35,692 nucleotides of DNA from Bdellovibrio sp. (GTDB lineage: Bacteria; Bdellovibrionota; Bacteriovoracia; Bacteriovoracales; Bacteriovoracaceae): positions 1-35,692 of the forward strand of contig DZBG01000015.1 of assembly GCA_022729855.1 (NCBI GenBank), written 5' to 3'. Shown piece by piece: positions 1 to 7,552 of the stretch; within the stretch, counting starts at the first letter, position 1; each line of letters opens with the position of its first letter. The position numbers and the translations under genes are program-made. Below the pieces are notes generated by a model. It was given only the letters and a program-made list of their open reading frames with translations. It was not told where the DNA came from and searched no databases.

Positions 1-13
1 CTTTTGACTTAAA

Positions 14-874
14 TTATGACCTAAAGTGTGTCGATTGAGCCCGGACAGCACAATTATAAGTAAAAAATCCAAGTCTCTCTTCAAGTCCATCTGCATAAAT
101 TCTTGAAGCCAGAATCATTCGTTCACCGTGATGATCACAAGGTGAATAAAAATATTTTGTATTCTTGTCTTGATAAACTTCTTTCATATCAAGAATCAAA
201 GCATCCAAATGTGAATCAGGATTTTTTGGAGCAAGAGCATAAATATAATGTTGTTTCCCAAGAGTCCCTGGAGTAATCCCCACCTCATCTACATTATAAT
301 CATCCATCAATTTTTCTTCATGACGATTAGATAAGAAGTGCTCAAGAATATTTTTGACAGCGACATCATCGGGCGAGACAGGAAAATCTCGCATTTTTTT
401 TGACCATTTTTTATTCGACTTAAGATAGTCCTTGGCACTGACTTGCCACTTAAGAGGAGTAATATCTTTAAGCATTTTTATTTGTCTAAAGGGAATCTCA
501 GGATTTAAAAAATGAGTGATATAGCCATCGATAAAAGCTTCCACTATTTTTTTATCTAAAAAACCATCATCATCTTGTCGTCTTAAAGAAAGCGAAGAAA
601 GAAATCTGATAATATCCCATGAGTATGGCCCTATACGAGAACGATCAAAATCCACCATTCCTGCTCCACGAGCAGTTTTTACATAATTATCTAAATGAGG
701 GTTTCCATGAATAAAGACCGCAGGAATCTTACTGAGATCGAGAAATTTCGACATCTTTGCCTGCATCAAAGGGCCCATCATCCTAAAATAAAGAAATCTA
801 GCCGTTTTGCCATTAACCGACTGGGTTTGTAGTCTTTTTTCAAAAAGATGTGAGTTACGTAGATAATCTTCCAT
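14..874 (-). CDS. DUF2252-like protein (kinase-like fold)
   Basis: Predicted 286-residue protein resembling the DUF2252 family, whose fold is related to aminoglycoside/choline kinases. The family core is visible as HGNPHLDN at residues 56-63, DFDRS at 75-79 and GPYSWD at 82-87, matching the usual GDAHLEN, FDxNDFDE and GPWEWD blocks. The Asp expected in the first block is Asn here, so catalysis is doubtful. The ATG at 874 is preferred over a longer upstream frame because AGGAAG lies 5 bases before it, and the extra 28 residues would overlap the divergent gene starting at 935. Substrate and function are unknown. The gene is divergent from the membrane-protein gene, with a 60-base gap. Confidence 0.65.
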   Translation of the reverse strand: MEDYLRNSHLFEKRLQTQSVNGKTARFLYFRMMGPLMQAKMSKFLDLSKIPAVFIHGNPHLDNYVKTARGAGMVDFDRSRIGPYSWDIIRFLSSLSLRRQDDDGFLDKKIVEAFIDGYITHFLNPEIPFRQIKMLKDITPLKWQVSAKDYLKSNKKWSKKMRDFPVSPDDVAVKNILEHFLSNRHEEKLMDDYNVDEVGITPGTLGKQHYIYALAPKNPDSHLDALILDMKEVYQDKNTKYFYSPCDHHGERMILASRIYADGLEERLGFFTYNCAVRAQSTHFRS

Positions 875-934
875 ATTTCTTCCTAGATTAAGGAGATTGT
901 TAACAAATATTATAACATAGGCTAACATGATCGG

Positions 935-1438
935 ATGATAGAGAAATGCCAAAATCACTTTAAAAAATGGAATCCAAAGACCTTTTTATGGGTTGCGGTT
1001 CTCATTTTGCTTATTCTGGACATCGGTAACGGCCAATTTTTAAGATTAAGCTGGCTAGAGAAGAACACTTCGATGTTTATCATCAATATTATGACTTCAA
1101 GTGGTGAGCTTAGTTTAAATGAGCTATCTGGCGACACAGTTACCGAGTTACTGGGTATGTTCAATAATACCTTTCTCTTCTTTCTTTTTATTATTTTACT
1201 GAATAACTTATTTTTCTACTGCTTCACTCTACTCAGAAAAGCATGGGCCCATAGCTATTTAGTTTTTTATACAATGACGGGAGCATTCTTTTCATTGTTT
1301 ATGGTTTTTGATTCTTTTGGCATGGGAAGTTTTTGGGGATTCTTTAATATCATAAGCATCATTATCTATACTTATTTATTTGTTGGATTAAAGCTTGTTC
1401 CTTTAAATCCAACTTCTAGCGAAAACTCGGCACAATAA
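935..1438 (+). CDS. small multi-pass membrane protein
   Basis: Predicted 167-residue protein that I do not recognise. It has four hydrophobic segments, at roughly residues 17-34, 77-97, 107-125 and 131-152, with a hydrophilic loop between the first and second. It probably sits in the inner membrane. No catalytic motif is visible. The Shine-Dalgarno before the ATG is weak, so the start is uncertain. Its last 23 bases overlap the 3' end of the convergent gene ending at 1416, so the two transcripts must be antisense at their tails. Confidence 0.6.
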   Translation: MIEKCQNHFKKWNPKTFLWVAVLILLILDIGNGQFLRLSWLEKNTSMFIINIMTSSGELSLNELSGDTVTELLGMFNNTFLFFLFIILLNNLFFYCFTLLRKAWAHSYLVFYTMTGAFFSLFMVFDSFGMGSFWGFFNIISIIIYTYLFVGLKLVPLNPTSSENSAQ

Positions 1439-2372
1439 AATTACCTTTATCTGCATTCCCCCAAACAGGAATCTCTTGTAGGTTTTCCATCAGCATTCTT
1501 TGCCCGACAACGGCTAAAAGAAATGAATCAAAGGCCTGAGGATTTTTGACAATCACATCAATATCTCGCTCATAAATAAAGATCCCAATCTTCTTTTCAA
1601 TTTCAATAATAATGGTCTCTCTCGCAATAGGAGCGAGATCAAGATCAAAGAGTTGAACGAGAGTTTGTTTTCCGATAATTTTTGCACGATAGAGCTCAAG
1701 CAAACAAATCTGCGTACTCGATTCAAACATCGTGAGATCAACTGGTAAGTGTCTCACCAAATAATTTAAACGAGACAGAAGCATGAGTGAAACATGCCCA
1801 AAAGAGTCATAAGTATTTTTAAAAATGCTTAAGAGTTGATCGTAGTAATTACACCAGACCCAAAAATCAATGGGTCTGTGCCAGTAAGGAATAAACCCTT
1901 TGCGAAGTTTTCTTTTAAAAGAGCGTGAGAGAATATGATGATCAGTTTTTTTATCTAAAAGATTTCGTGAATGATCAAACTCATTCATCTTCTGTCTTTC
2001 TTGCTCATACTTTTTGGGATTTTTATTATAGAGTTTTGAATCCTCTTCAAGAAGAGCATTCATCTCATCCCTCACCGCCATCACCGGAGGTTGAGGACAA
2101 ATAGTGGCCCCAGGGCATTTAAGAGCACAAGTTTCACAAGGTGCTTTTGAGAGAGGGAAATCCACTACGAGCTGGCGAATACTATACTGTTCAATCCAGC
2201 TGGTAATAATTTCATCTCGGTCTTGAACTTCTTCATCACGTACTTGATGAAGAGATTTTAAGAACCAGCGATCGCGGTCCTCATAATATTCTAGCAACGC
2301 GAGGAAAAAATTTTCTTTCGAACCGCCGCCGAGACTCATCCCTGCAACATTTTTAATTTTAACCTCGGTCAT
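1416..2372 (-). CDS. putative RNase-H-fold protein with four-Cys cluster
   Basis: Predicted 318-residue protein that I can place only tentatively. The N-terminal strand (VAGMSLGGG, residues 9-17) followed by VVDFPLS (69-75) resembles the first and later strands of DUF429-type predicted nucleases with an RNase-H fold. The first acidic residue of that fold is not obvious, because Ser13 occupies the place. Four cysteines at 79, 82, 86 and 92 (CX2CX3CX5C) directly follow the acidic strand and look like a metal or Fe-S site. The rest is mainly helical and charged. It is the last gene of the salvage run, 16 bases after the GHMP kinase, with AAGGA as ribosome binding site. No function can be assigned. 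Confidence 0.55.
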   Translation of the reverse strand: MTEVKIKNVAGMSLGGGSKENFFLALLEYYEDRDRWFLKSLHQVRDEEVQDRDEIITSWIEQYSIRQLVVDFPLSKAPCETCALKCPGATICPQPPVMAVRDEMNALLEEDSKLYNKNPKKYEQERQKMNEFDHSRNLLDKKTDHHILSRSFKRKLRKGFIPYWHRPIDFWVWCNYYDQLLSIFKNTYDSFGHVSLMLLSRLNYLVRHLPVDLTMFESSTQICLLELYRAKIIGKQTLVQLFDLDLAPIARETIIIEIEKKIGIFIYERDIDVIVKNPQAFDSFLLAVVGQRMLMENLQEIPVWGNADKGNFIVPSFR

Positions 2373-2388
2373 TAGTTAGTCCTTATAA

Positions 2389-3402
2389 CTAAAGTGGAGA
2401 CTCAACTTCAAAAGGGAGAATCTGCATATCGTGCTCTTGGACTTTAGCTGCGATAGTCGCTCTATCAAGTCCTTCGTGAACGAGAATAAAACATCCTCCT
2501 CCACCAGCTCCACACATTTTCACACCTAATACTTTACCAAGAGATGAGATATCTTTTGTAAAAGTATTAATTTTATCTGTCGTGATCCCTGGGAATAGTT
2601 TTTCGCGAAGTTTTCCTTCACGAGCAATCCCTTCTAACATTTTACCCCAATCTTTGGCCTTTAGGGCAAGATAAGTTTCATAACTTACCTCTGCAATACT
2701 TGTGAGTCCCGAAACAACTTCTGGACGCTTATCAAAGAAACCTTTGTAAACTTCCCAATTATTGATCCCTGAAGCTCGAGATTGCCCTGAATAGATAAGA
2801 ACAAGATGCTTTTCGAGAACACCTTTTAATTCATCTGAATAAAGTTGCTCAACTTTAATCTCTCCCTCAATCCCTTTCACTGCAAGAACACCGCCAGTTA
2901 AAGCGGGGAAATAATCTTGGTATCCGGCCACCCCTTGATTCAAAATTCTTGATTCAACGGCCTTTACTCTTTGTACGGCAATATTTCGATCGTAATTATC
3001 CCCAGTCAAATTACAAAGTGCCTTATATAAAGTCACTCCCATGGCCGAAGATCCACCAAGGCCTGAGCCTGCTGGAGCACCAGATGAGAGTTCCAGTTTG
3101 TGTCCTGAAGTAATCTTAAAGAGACCCAAGATTTGAAGAACAAAAGTCATCTCTTCAAAACGACGAGAATACACAACATTGTCTTCAGTTAAATCTTTGG
3201 CATCAAATTTATAAGTTTTATTATAATCAGTTGAAACAATTTCGATTCCATCAAAACTTGTCTCTGAGATTGAAACTTTTGCTTTTAATCCTGTGGCCAC
3301 ATTGAGTGTCACTACATTTTTAATAATGAGATTAATGGGCTCAATATCAAGAGTTCCACCAACAAGATCAACTCTTACACTTCCTTGATTAGTTACCAGC
3401 AT
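2389..3402 (-). CDS. GHMP-family sugar kinase
   Basis: Predicted 337-residue cytosolic ATP-dependent kinase of the GHMP superfamily. Motif 1 is near residues 9-20 (VRVDLVGGTLDI). The glycine-rich ATP loop is at 107-122 (SGAPAGSGLGGSSAMG). The C-terminal motif 3 is at 293-308 (MCGAGGGGCF core). Length and motifs fit heptose-7-phosphate kinase (HddA)-like or galactokinase-like enzymes, but the substrate cannot be fixed from sequence. Its start overlaps the 3' end of hpt by 14 bases, implying translational coupling. A sugar kinase between purine salvage and a putative nuclease is unusual. It may simply share the operon, or it may act on a sugar derived from nucleosides, which is inference. Confidence 0.8.
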   Translation of the reverse strand: MLVTNQGSVRVDLVGGTLDIEPINLIIKNVVTLNVATGLKAKVSISETSFDGIEIVSTDYNKTYKFDAKDLTEDNVVYSRRFEEMTFVLQILGLFKITSGHKLELSSGAPAGSGLGGSSAMGVTLYKALCNLTGDNYDRNIAVQRVKAVESRILNQGVAGYQDYFPALTGGVLAVKGIEGEIKVEQLYSDELKGVLEKHLVLIYSGQSRASGINNWEVYKGFFDKRPEVVSGLTSIAEVSYETYLALKAKDWGKMLEGIAREGKLREKLFPGITTDKINTFTKDISSLGKVLGVKMCGAGGGGCFILVHEGLDRATIAAKVQEHDMQILPFEVESPL

Positions 3403-3919
3403 TTAAAACTCCAATATATGGTAGTTCGCGGTATCTCCCTGCATAGTCAAGGCCAAATCCAATAACAAATTTATCTTCAATTTCAAATCCAAGATAATTG
3501 ATATCCACTCTGTGTTTTAGTTTTGCAGGCTTAAATAAAAGTGAAGCCAGTTTTACTGAAGAAGGTTTTCTTAAAGCAAGCATGTTCAATAATGTTTTAA
3601 TTGTCAGTCCGGTATCAACGATATCCTCGATCACAAGAACATGTTTCCCTTCGATATTGGCCGTAATATCCATCTCAAGACGTACATTACCAGAGCTATT
3701 AGTTCCGTCACCGTATGAAGATAATGAAATAAACTCAAGACGAACTGGGCGATTAATTTTTTTGATTAAATCAGAGCAAAACATAAATGCTCCTTTTAAA
3801 ACACAAATCACGACAAGTTCTTCGTTCTCGTAATCATTAGTGATCGCACGTCCAAGTTCACTAATTCGAAGAGCAATCTCTTCTTCTGAGATCAAAACCT
3901 CAGGTGTGTACATTTCCAT
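3389..3919 (-). CDS. hpt: hypoxanthine phosphoribosyltransferase
   Basis: Predicted 176-residue cytosolic enzyme converting hypoxanthine (and usually guanine) plus PRPP to IMP or GMP. The PRPP-binding signature VLVIEDIVDTGLT is near residues 95-107. The early VLKGAF segment, the flexible-loop SLSSYGDGT and the C-terminal FVIGFGLDYAGRYRELPYIG are all typical, as is the length. The ATG at 3919 has AGGAG 6 bases upstream, and that site overlaps the stop region of upp, so the two genes are probably coupled. It belongs to the tdk-upp-hpt salvage run. Confidence 0.95.
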   Translation of the reverse strand: MEMYTPEVLISEEEIALRISELGRAITNDYENEELVVICVLKGAFMFCSDLIKKINRPVRLEFISLSSYGDGTNSSGNVRLEMDITANIEGKHVLVIEDIVDTGLTIKTLLNMLALRKPSSVKLASLLFKPAKLKHRVDINYLGFEIEDKFVIGFGLDYAGRYRELPYIGVLNAGN

Positions 3920-3928
3920 TTCTATCTC

Positions 3929-4747
3929 CTAGCAATATGAATTATTTAAAATTTCACCAAGACCACCAGCTCCGGGAACAATATATTGATGCTGATTCAG
4001 TCCTTTCTCTTCATTTATATGAGTTCCAGGAATTGTTTGAAGAATCTCTTCTCCCGACAATCCTCTATCAAGTCTTAAGGCCACAATTTTTATATCAGGA
4101 CACTCTTTAGTCACTTTGCGAATATACTCAGGAGTAATAATTAAATGCATGGCCACCATCAAACGTGGAGTGCCCAGCACTTGCTTGTGATAATGATTAT
4201 AAGCACGAACGATTGTTGATCCAGTGGCACCCATTGGGTCAGGAAAAAGAACGATGGCTTTCTCAACATCGCCACCAATCTTTGAACCGGCCACACTCAC
4301 ACCAGTGACTTGCCCAGATTCATCACTCACTCGGGCCACATAAAAATGATCCTGACGAACGTGTTTTGGATTCATGAGATAATTGAGTTTGTTATAACAA
4401 AGATGACTTGGAAATGTTCCTGCACGGGCCAGATCAACCGAGACCACAGGAACTTCAGGATCAATGATCTCACCTTCATACTCGGCTTCCGTATGCACAT
4501 CTCTCATGCGTGTCTCAAGAACCACTTTCTTTTTAGGAAAATAAAGATCGATGGTCTGATCAACAAGATAGCTATAAAGCATTTGTGTTAGTTCATTAAT
4601 CTGTGGTTGATGAGTCGAAGGATGCCCAAGCTTGGCGAGTAAACTCAGCATCAAGGGTGATGAGAGAAGAATAACATTCTCGCCATACTTATGAGCAATT
4701 TGAGTAGGAATAAACTTTAAATTTTGGTGTTGAATATCGTTAGACAT
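3929..4747 (-). CDS. upp: uracil phosphoribosyltransferase, divergent
   Basis: Predicted 272-residue enzyme making UMP from uracil and PRPP. The PRPP motif FPDPMGATGSTI matches the family DPMLATGGS block. The C-terminal GLNQHQYIVPGAGGLGE matches the uracil-binding GLNEHGYIIPGLGDAGD block, and the VDLARAG segment matches PILRAG. It is about 60 residues longer than the usual bacterial Upp (about 208), with added length between the RAG segment and the PRPP loop and at the N-terminus, so it is a divergent form. Its start codon lies in a perfect 11-bp inverted repeat, and no good Shine-Dalgarno is seen. It lies 43 bases downstream of tdk and 9 bases upstream of hpt. Confidence 0.88.
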   Translation of the reverse strand: MSNDIQHQNLKFIPTQIAHKYGENVILLSSPLMLSLLAKLGHPSTHQPQINELTQMLYSYLVDQTIDLYFPKKKVVLETRMRDVHTEAEYEGEIIDPEVPVVSVDLARAGTFPSHLCYNKLNYLMNPKHVRQDHFYVARVSDESGQVTGVSVAGSKIGGDVEKAIVLFPDPMGATGSTIVRAYNHYHKQVLGTPRLMVAMHLIITPEYIRKVTKECPDIKIVALRLDRGLSGEEILQTIPGTHINEEKGLNQHQYIVPGAGGLGEILNNSYC

Positions 4748-4770
4748 GGCAAAAGGGTACCATGTCTAAC
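4739..4770 (-). promoter_or_regulatory. start-codon-sequestering hairpin of upp
   Basis: A perfect 11-bp inverted repeat has arms at 4739-4749 and 4760-4770 with a 10-base loop. In the minus-strand transcript the 3' arm reads CCATGTCTAAC and contains the upp start codon (4745-4747). The 5' arm, GTTAGACATGG, carries a second ATG that opens a seven-codon frame ending at 4740-4742, overlapping the upp start. There is no U-run after it, so it does not look like a terminator. The likely role is control of upp translation, which is inference from position. Confidence 0.6.
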
Positions 4771-4790
4771 TCTGAATTGTGGAGAACTTA

Positions 4791-5417
4791 TTAGTTTGAA
4801 AGAGAAGCAGCGATAGTCTTTGACTCTACATCCAATGGAAGCTGAGTTTGCTCTTCAGCGTCATCAAAATGGTAGTGTCCACGGCAACGAGCTTCGTATG
4901 CATCTGTCTCACCAAGAAGGATTTGATCTTTTTGAGAGAGGCTTAGACGCTGAGAACGAGTGGCCGGAGCTCCACAAACAGTACAGATGGCATGAATTTT
5001 AAAAACATCATCAGCAAGCGCAAGAAGAAGAGGCATTGGGCCAAATGGCTGTGCTCTATAATCAAGGTCAAGCCCAGCACAGATCACTCTGTATCCACGA
5101 GCGGCCAGCTTAGTCACCACAGTGATGATGGCCTCATCAAAAAATTGAACTTCATCAATGGCCACAACACGAGTTGAATCTTTAAGACGAATCAGAATCT
5201 CAACAGCACTTTCTACTGGTTCAGATTTAATCGCTTGAGATGAGTGTGAAACGACATCTTCAATATCGTAACGAATATCAATGGCCGGTTTAAAAATTTG
5301 AACTCTTTGCTTGGCGATCTGAGCGCGCTTTACTCTACGAATAAGCTCCTCAGTTTTACCTGAAAACATCGGGCCGCAAACGACCTCAATAGAACCGTGA
5401 TGATACTGATGTGTCAC
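4791..5417 (-). CDS. tdk: thymidine kinase, type II
   Basis: Predicted 208-residue cytosolic enzyme that phosphorylates thymidine with ATP for dTMP salvage. The P-loop GPMFSGKT is at residues 15-22 and the DEVQFF Walker-B/active-site motif is in the middle. A zinc site is seen as CTVC plus CRGH near the C-terminus. The start is set at GTG 5417 because GAGGAG sits 6-7 bases upstream and the P-loop then falls at the usual distance from the N-terminus. An in-frame start at 5525 would add 36 atypical residues. It heads the salvage run, followed by upp and hpt. A structured leader lies upstream at 5496-5549. Confidence 0.93.
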   Translation of the reverse strand: MTHQYHHGSIEVVCGPMFSGKTEELIRRVKRAQIAKQRVQIFKPAIDIRYDIEDVVSHSSQAIKSEPVESAVEILIRLKDSTRVVAIDEVQFFDEAIITVVTKLAARGYRVICAGLDLDYRAQPFGPMPLLLALADDVFKIHAICTVCGAPATRSQRLSLSQKDQILLGETDAYEARCRGHYHFDDAEEQTQLPLDVESKTIAASLSN

Positions 5418-5495
5418 CTTTCTCTCCTCATCAAAAAATCTTTTTTTGCTGTATATGTGTGTGGAGTGATATTTTCGGCCAGAGGAGAAAATGTC

Positions 5496-5549
5496 TACGG
5501 CCCCTCTTTGTTTAGTCGAGGCCAAGTCTCGATAATTGCATGGGCCGTA
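5496..5549 (-). promoter_or_regulatory. structured 5' leader of tdk
   Basis: In the 156-base gap between the Yip1-like gene and tdk, an 8-bp perfect inverted repeat (arms 5496-5503 and 5542-5549, TACGGCCC/GGGCCGTA) encloses a 5-bp hairpin (5516-5520 with 5528-5532, 7-base loop). The GC-rich stems stand out in AT-rich surroundings. No U-run follows. It may be a cis-acting RNA controlling the salvage operon, but no known riboswitch was recognised. Confidence 0.4.
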
Positions 5550-5573
5550 AGAAAATTTATGACTTTTTACAGG

Positions 5574-6221
5574 TTAAAATAAACAATAAATCAGAAAAGA
5601 TGCTGAGCACAAAACCATAGTCAATAAAATTGCTGGGGCCACCAGAATAACGATGGCCAGGGAACGAGAGGCACGGAGGTTCTCTCTGAGACCGGCATAG
5701 AGCATGATATAGTACATAAAACTTTGAATCACTTCACCAATGAGTGGGACGAGAAAAAAGACATAAGAACTTAAAGCAGTGATCGTAATCTGATGAGACA
5801 CTTCATCACTGTCACCTTCAAACTTCATCAGCTTGGCAAAGACTCGAATAACCCATGCCCAAAACTCTGTGGTCACCATGGTTAAGATTGGAAAAAAAAC
5901 AATATCAAGCATTGCTGAGAATAATAAAAAATAATAAGTCGTCAGCCCTGCTTCTTGGGCCACCATTTCAAAGAAAGGAAAGTTTGCTGATTGAAATGAG
6001 ATGAAAGACTGGATAAAAACATTTATGAGAACAATTCTCATCAGGCCTTTTAGAACGGCAAAGATCCACGAAAATAAAAGGGCCTCAGATAAACTCAGTG
6101 TTCCCACTTGCTCACCTTCTCGTCCAGGCAACGGTACATTCATATGAAAGTAGCGATGAATCCTAAAAGGATGAACTATAGGGAGCAAATAAGTTTCGAA
6201 GAGATTGAGCAATTGTTGCAT
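5574..6221 (-). CDS. Yip1-like multi-pass membrane protein
   Basis: Predicted 215-residue integral membrane protein with about five hydrophobic segments and the general layout of bacterial YIP1-domain proteins: a soluble N-terminal stretch starting FETYLLPIVHPFR, then helices spread to the C-terminus. No catalytic motif is visible. It lies 23 bases downstream of the DUF4340 gene in the same direction and may be the last gene of the Gld-type ABC operon. Function is unknown, and the family assignment is by overall look only. Confidence 0.6.
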   Translation of the reverse strand: MQQLLNLFETYLLPIVHPFRIHRYFHMNVPLPGREGEQVGTLSLSEALLFSWIFAVLKGLMRIVLINVFIQSFISFQSANFPFFEMVAQEAGLTTYYFLLFSAMLDIVFFPILTMVTTEFWAWVIRVFAKLMKFEGDSDEVSHQITITALSSYVFFLVPLIGEVIQSFMYYIMLYAGLRENLRASRSLAIVILVAPAILLTMVLCSASFLIYCLF

Positions 6222-6244
6222 GTCAAAATTAAATCAATCAGTGG

Positions 6245-7552
6245 TTAAGAAGTAAAGAAGTCTTCCCACTGATCTCCAATAGAAATATCAAAAAGGATGA
6301 AATGCGCTTTAAACCCCTGAGTAAAATTAACCACTACTAGTTCATTGCTTTTACGGATGAGCATAAGATCCTGCCCAAAGACATTCATTCTAATATGAGC
6401 TTCGTTCTGATATTGCTGTTTTTCACTTTTAGTGAGTATGGAAACTCTTGAAGCTTCATCATACTGTCCAAGATTAAATAAAATCCCAAAAAGGTTATGA
6501 AGCTTGTCTTCTTTCAGCTTTATCAAGTTATCTGGAGACGAGAACCCCAACGGTTCTTGGTTTAAAACGTTAACAGTGGCTTCTTTATCACCTAAGATAA
6601 ATTGCACTCGCATTTCATCAAAGGCCTTAAAAACATTTCTTGGAATGATTTTTCTATCCCAATAATCTTGAACCTGATCAAAAAAGACCTTTGCCGTACT
6701 TCCTTGAACTTTAAACATTCGTCTCTCTTCTGGAACATAAACAACGGCATCAGCATTCAGTGGCCCTATACGATGCAACTCAAAGCTCAATACTTTTTTC
6801 TCATCTTGATAGAGATTAATCGCCGCCATCTTTTGATAGAGTAAACCAAGATCAGGAGTTATTTGTTCAGTGAACTGAATTCTGTCCATCTCATGCCAAA
6901 ACTTCTGATCAATATGAGGATGTTGAAGAATACCAGCAATGGGTTTAGGAGTTGTCACCTTATTGACTAAATCTAACTCAAAACTCAAAATCCCAGGCGT
7001 CTCAAACACCGCCTTCTGAAAATTTACATTTGAAAAATAGGGAAAGACTCTTTTCTCAATCATCTGCTCAGCGGTTTTCTCTTTTACTTCATCAAGCATT
7101 TGAAAAAGATCACTTGGAAAAAGTTGCATCTGTAATATTTGATGACGTTCTTTATCAAATAAATAAATCCCTTTCTCATCACTTGTTTTGTCTCCCAAAA
7201 TGAACTCTTGCCCATCAATTTTAAGCGAAAATCCATCAGTGATAAAATCATCGAATTTGACTGTTTCTGTTAAAGGGATAGCACGCTCAAGTTTTAAACT
7301 GGTAAGAGTTCTGCGCCATTTGGCCCAAGCTGGTATCGCCATTAAATCTTGTCCATGGGTCCAAAGATTATCGACCAATTTCCACTCAACACCTTGGACT
7401 TCAAAACTTTGAGCATTATCAACTAATTCTTTTAGTTGAAAACTCTCATCATGGCCTCTCCACCACTCTCTATCTGGACGTTCAATCCACACATAAGTTG
7501 CTGTGAGAAGCACAAGTAAGATGGCAAATAATTTTAAATTGCTCTTCATCAT
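6245..7552 (-). CDS. DUF4340 domain-containing protein
   Basis: Predicted 435-residue protein with one N-terminal membrane anchor (about residues 4-21) and a large periplasmic beta-rich region of DUF4340 type, including the repeated KxDGQEFILGDKT-like strands around residues 110-150. DUF4340 genes commonly accompany GldG-like ABC genes, as here. The ATG at 7552 overlaps the stop of the GldG-like gene as ATGA, which fixes the start and implies translational coupling. A 14-residue longer reading from 7594 would run into the upstream gene. The exact role is unknown; it is probably a periplasmic accessory of the transporter. Confidence 0.8.
   Translation of the reverse strand: MMKSNLKLFAILLVLLTATYVWIERPDREWWRGHDESFQLKELVDNAQSFEVQGVEWKLVDNLWTHGQDLMAIPAWAKWRRTLTSLKLERAIPLTETVKFDDFITDGFSLKIDGQEFILGDKTSDEKGIYLFDKERHQILQMQLFPSDLFQMLDEVKEKTAEQMIEKRVFPYFSNVNFQKAVFETPGILSFELDLVNKVTTPKPIAGILQHPHIDQKFWHEMDRIQFTEQITPDLGLLYQKMAAINLYQDEKKVLSFELHRIGPLNADAVVYVPEERRMFKVQGSTAKVFFDQVQDYWDRKIIPRNVFKAFDEMRVQFILGDKEATVNVLNQEPLGFSSPDNLIKLKEDKLHNLFGILFNLGQYDEASRVSILTKSEKQQYQNEAHIRMNVFGQDLMLIRKSNELVVVNFTQGFKAHFILFDISIGDQWEDFFTS

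Noticed and set aside
5418-5525. N-terminal extension of thymidine kinase from a start at 5525
   Set aside because: A GTG at 5417 has an ideal GAGGAG site and gives the normal family N-terminus; the extension would run through the structured leader and is unlike the family.
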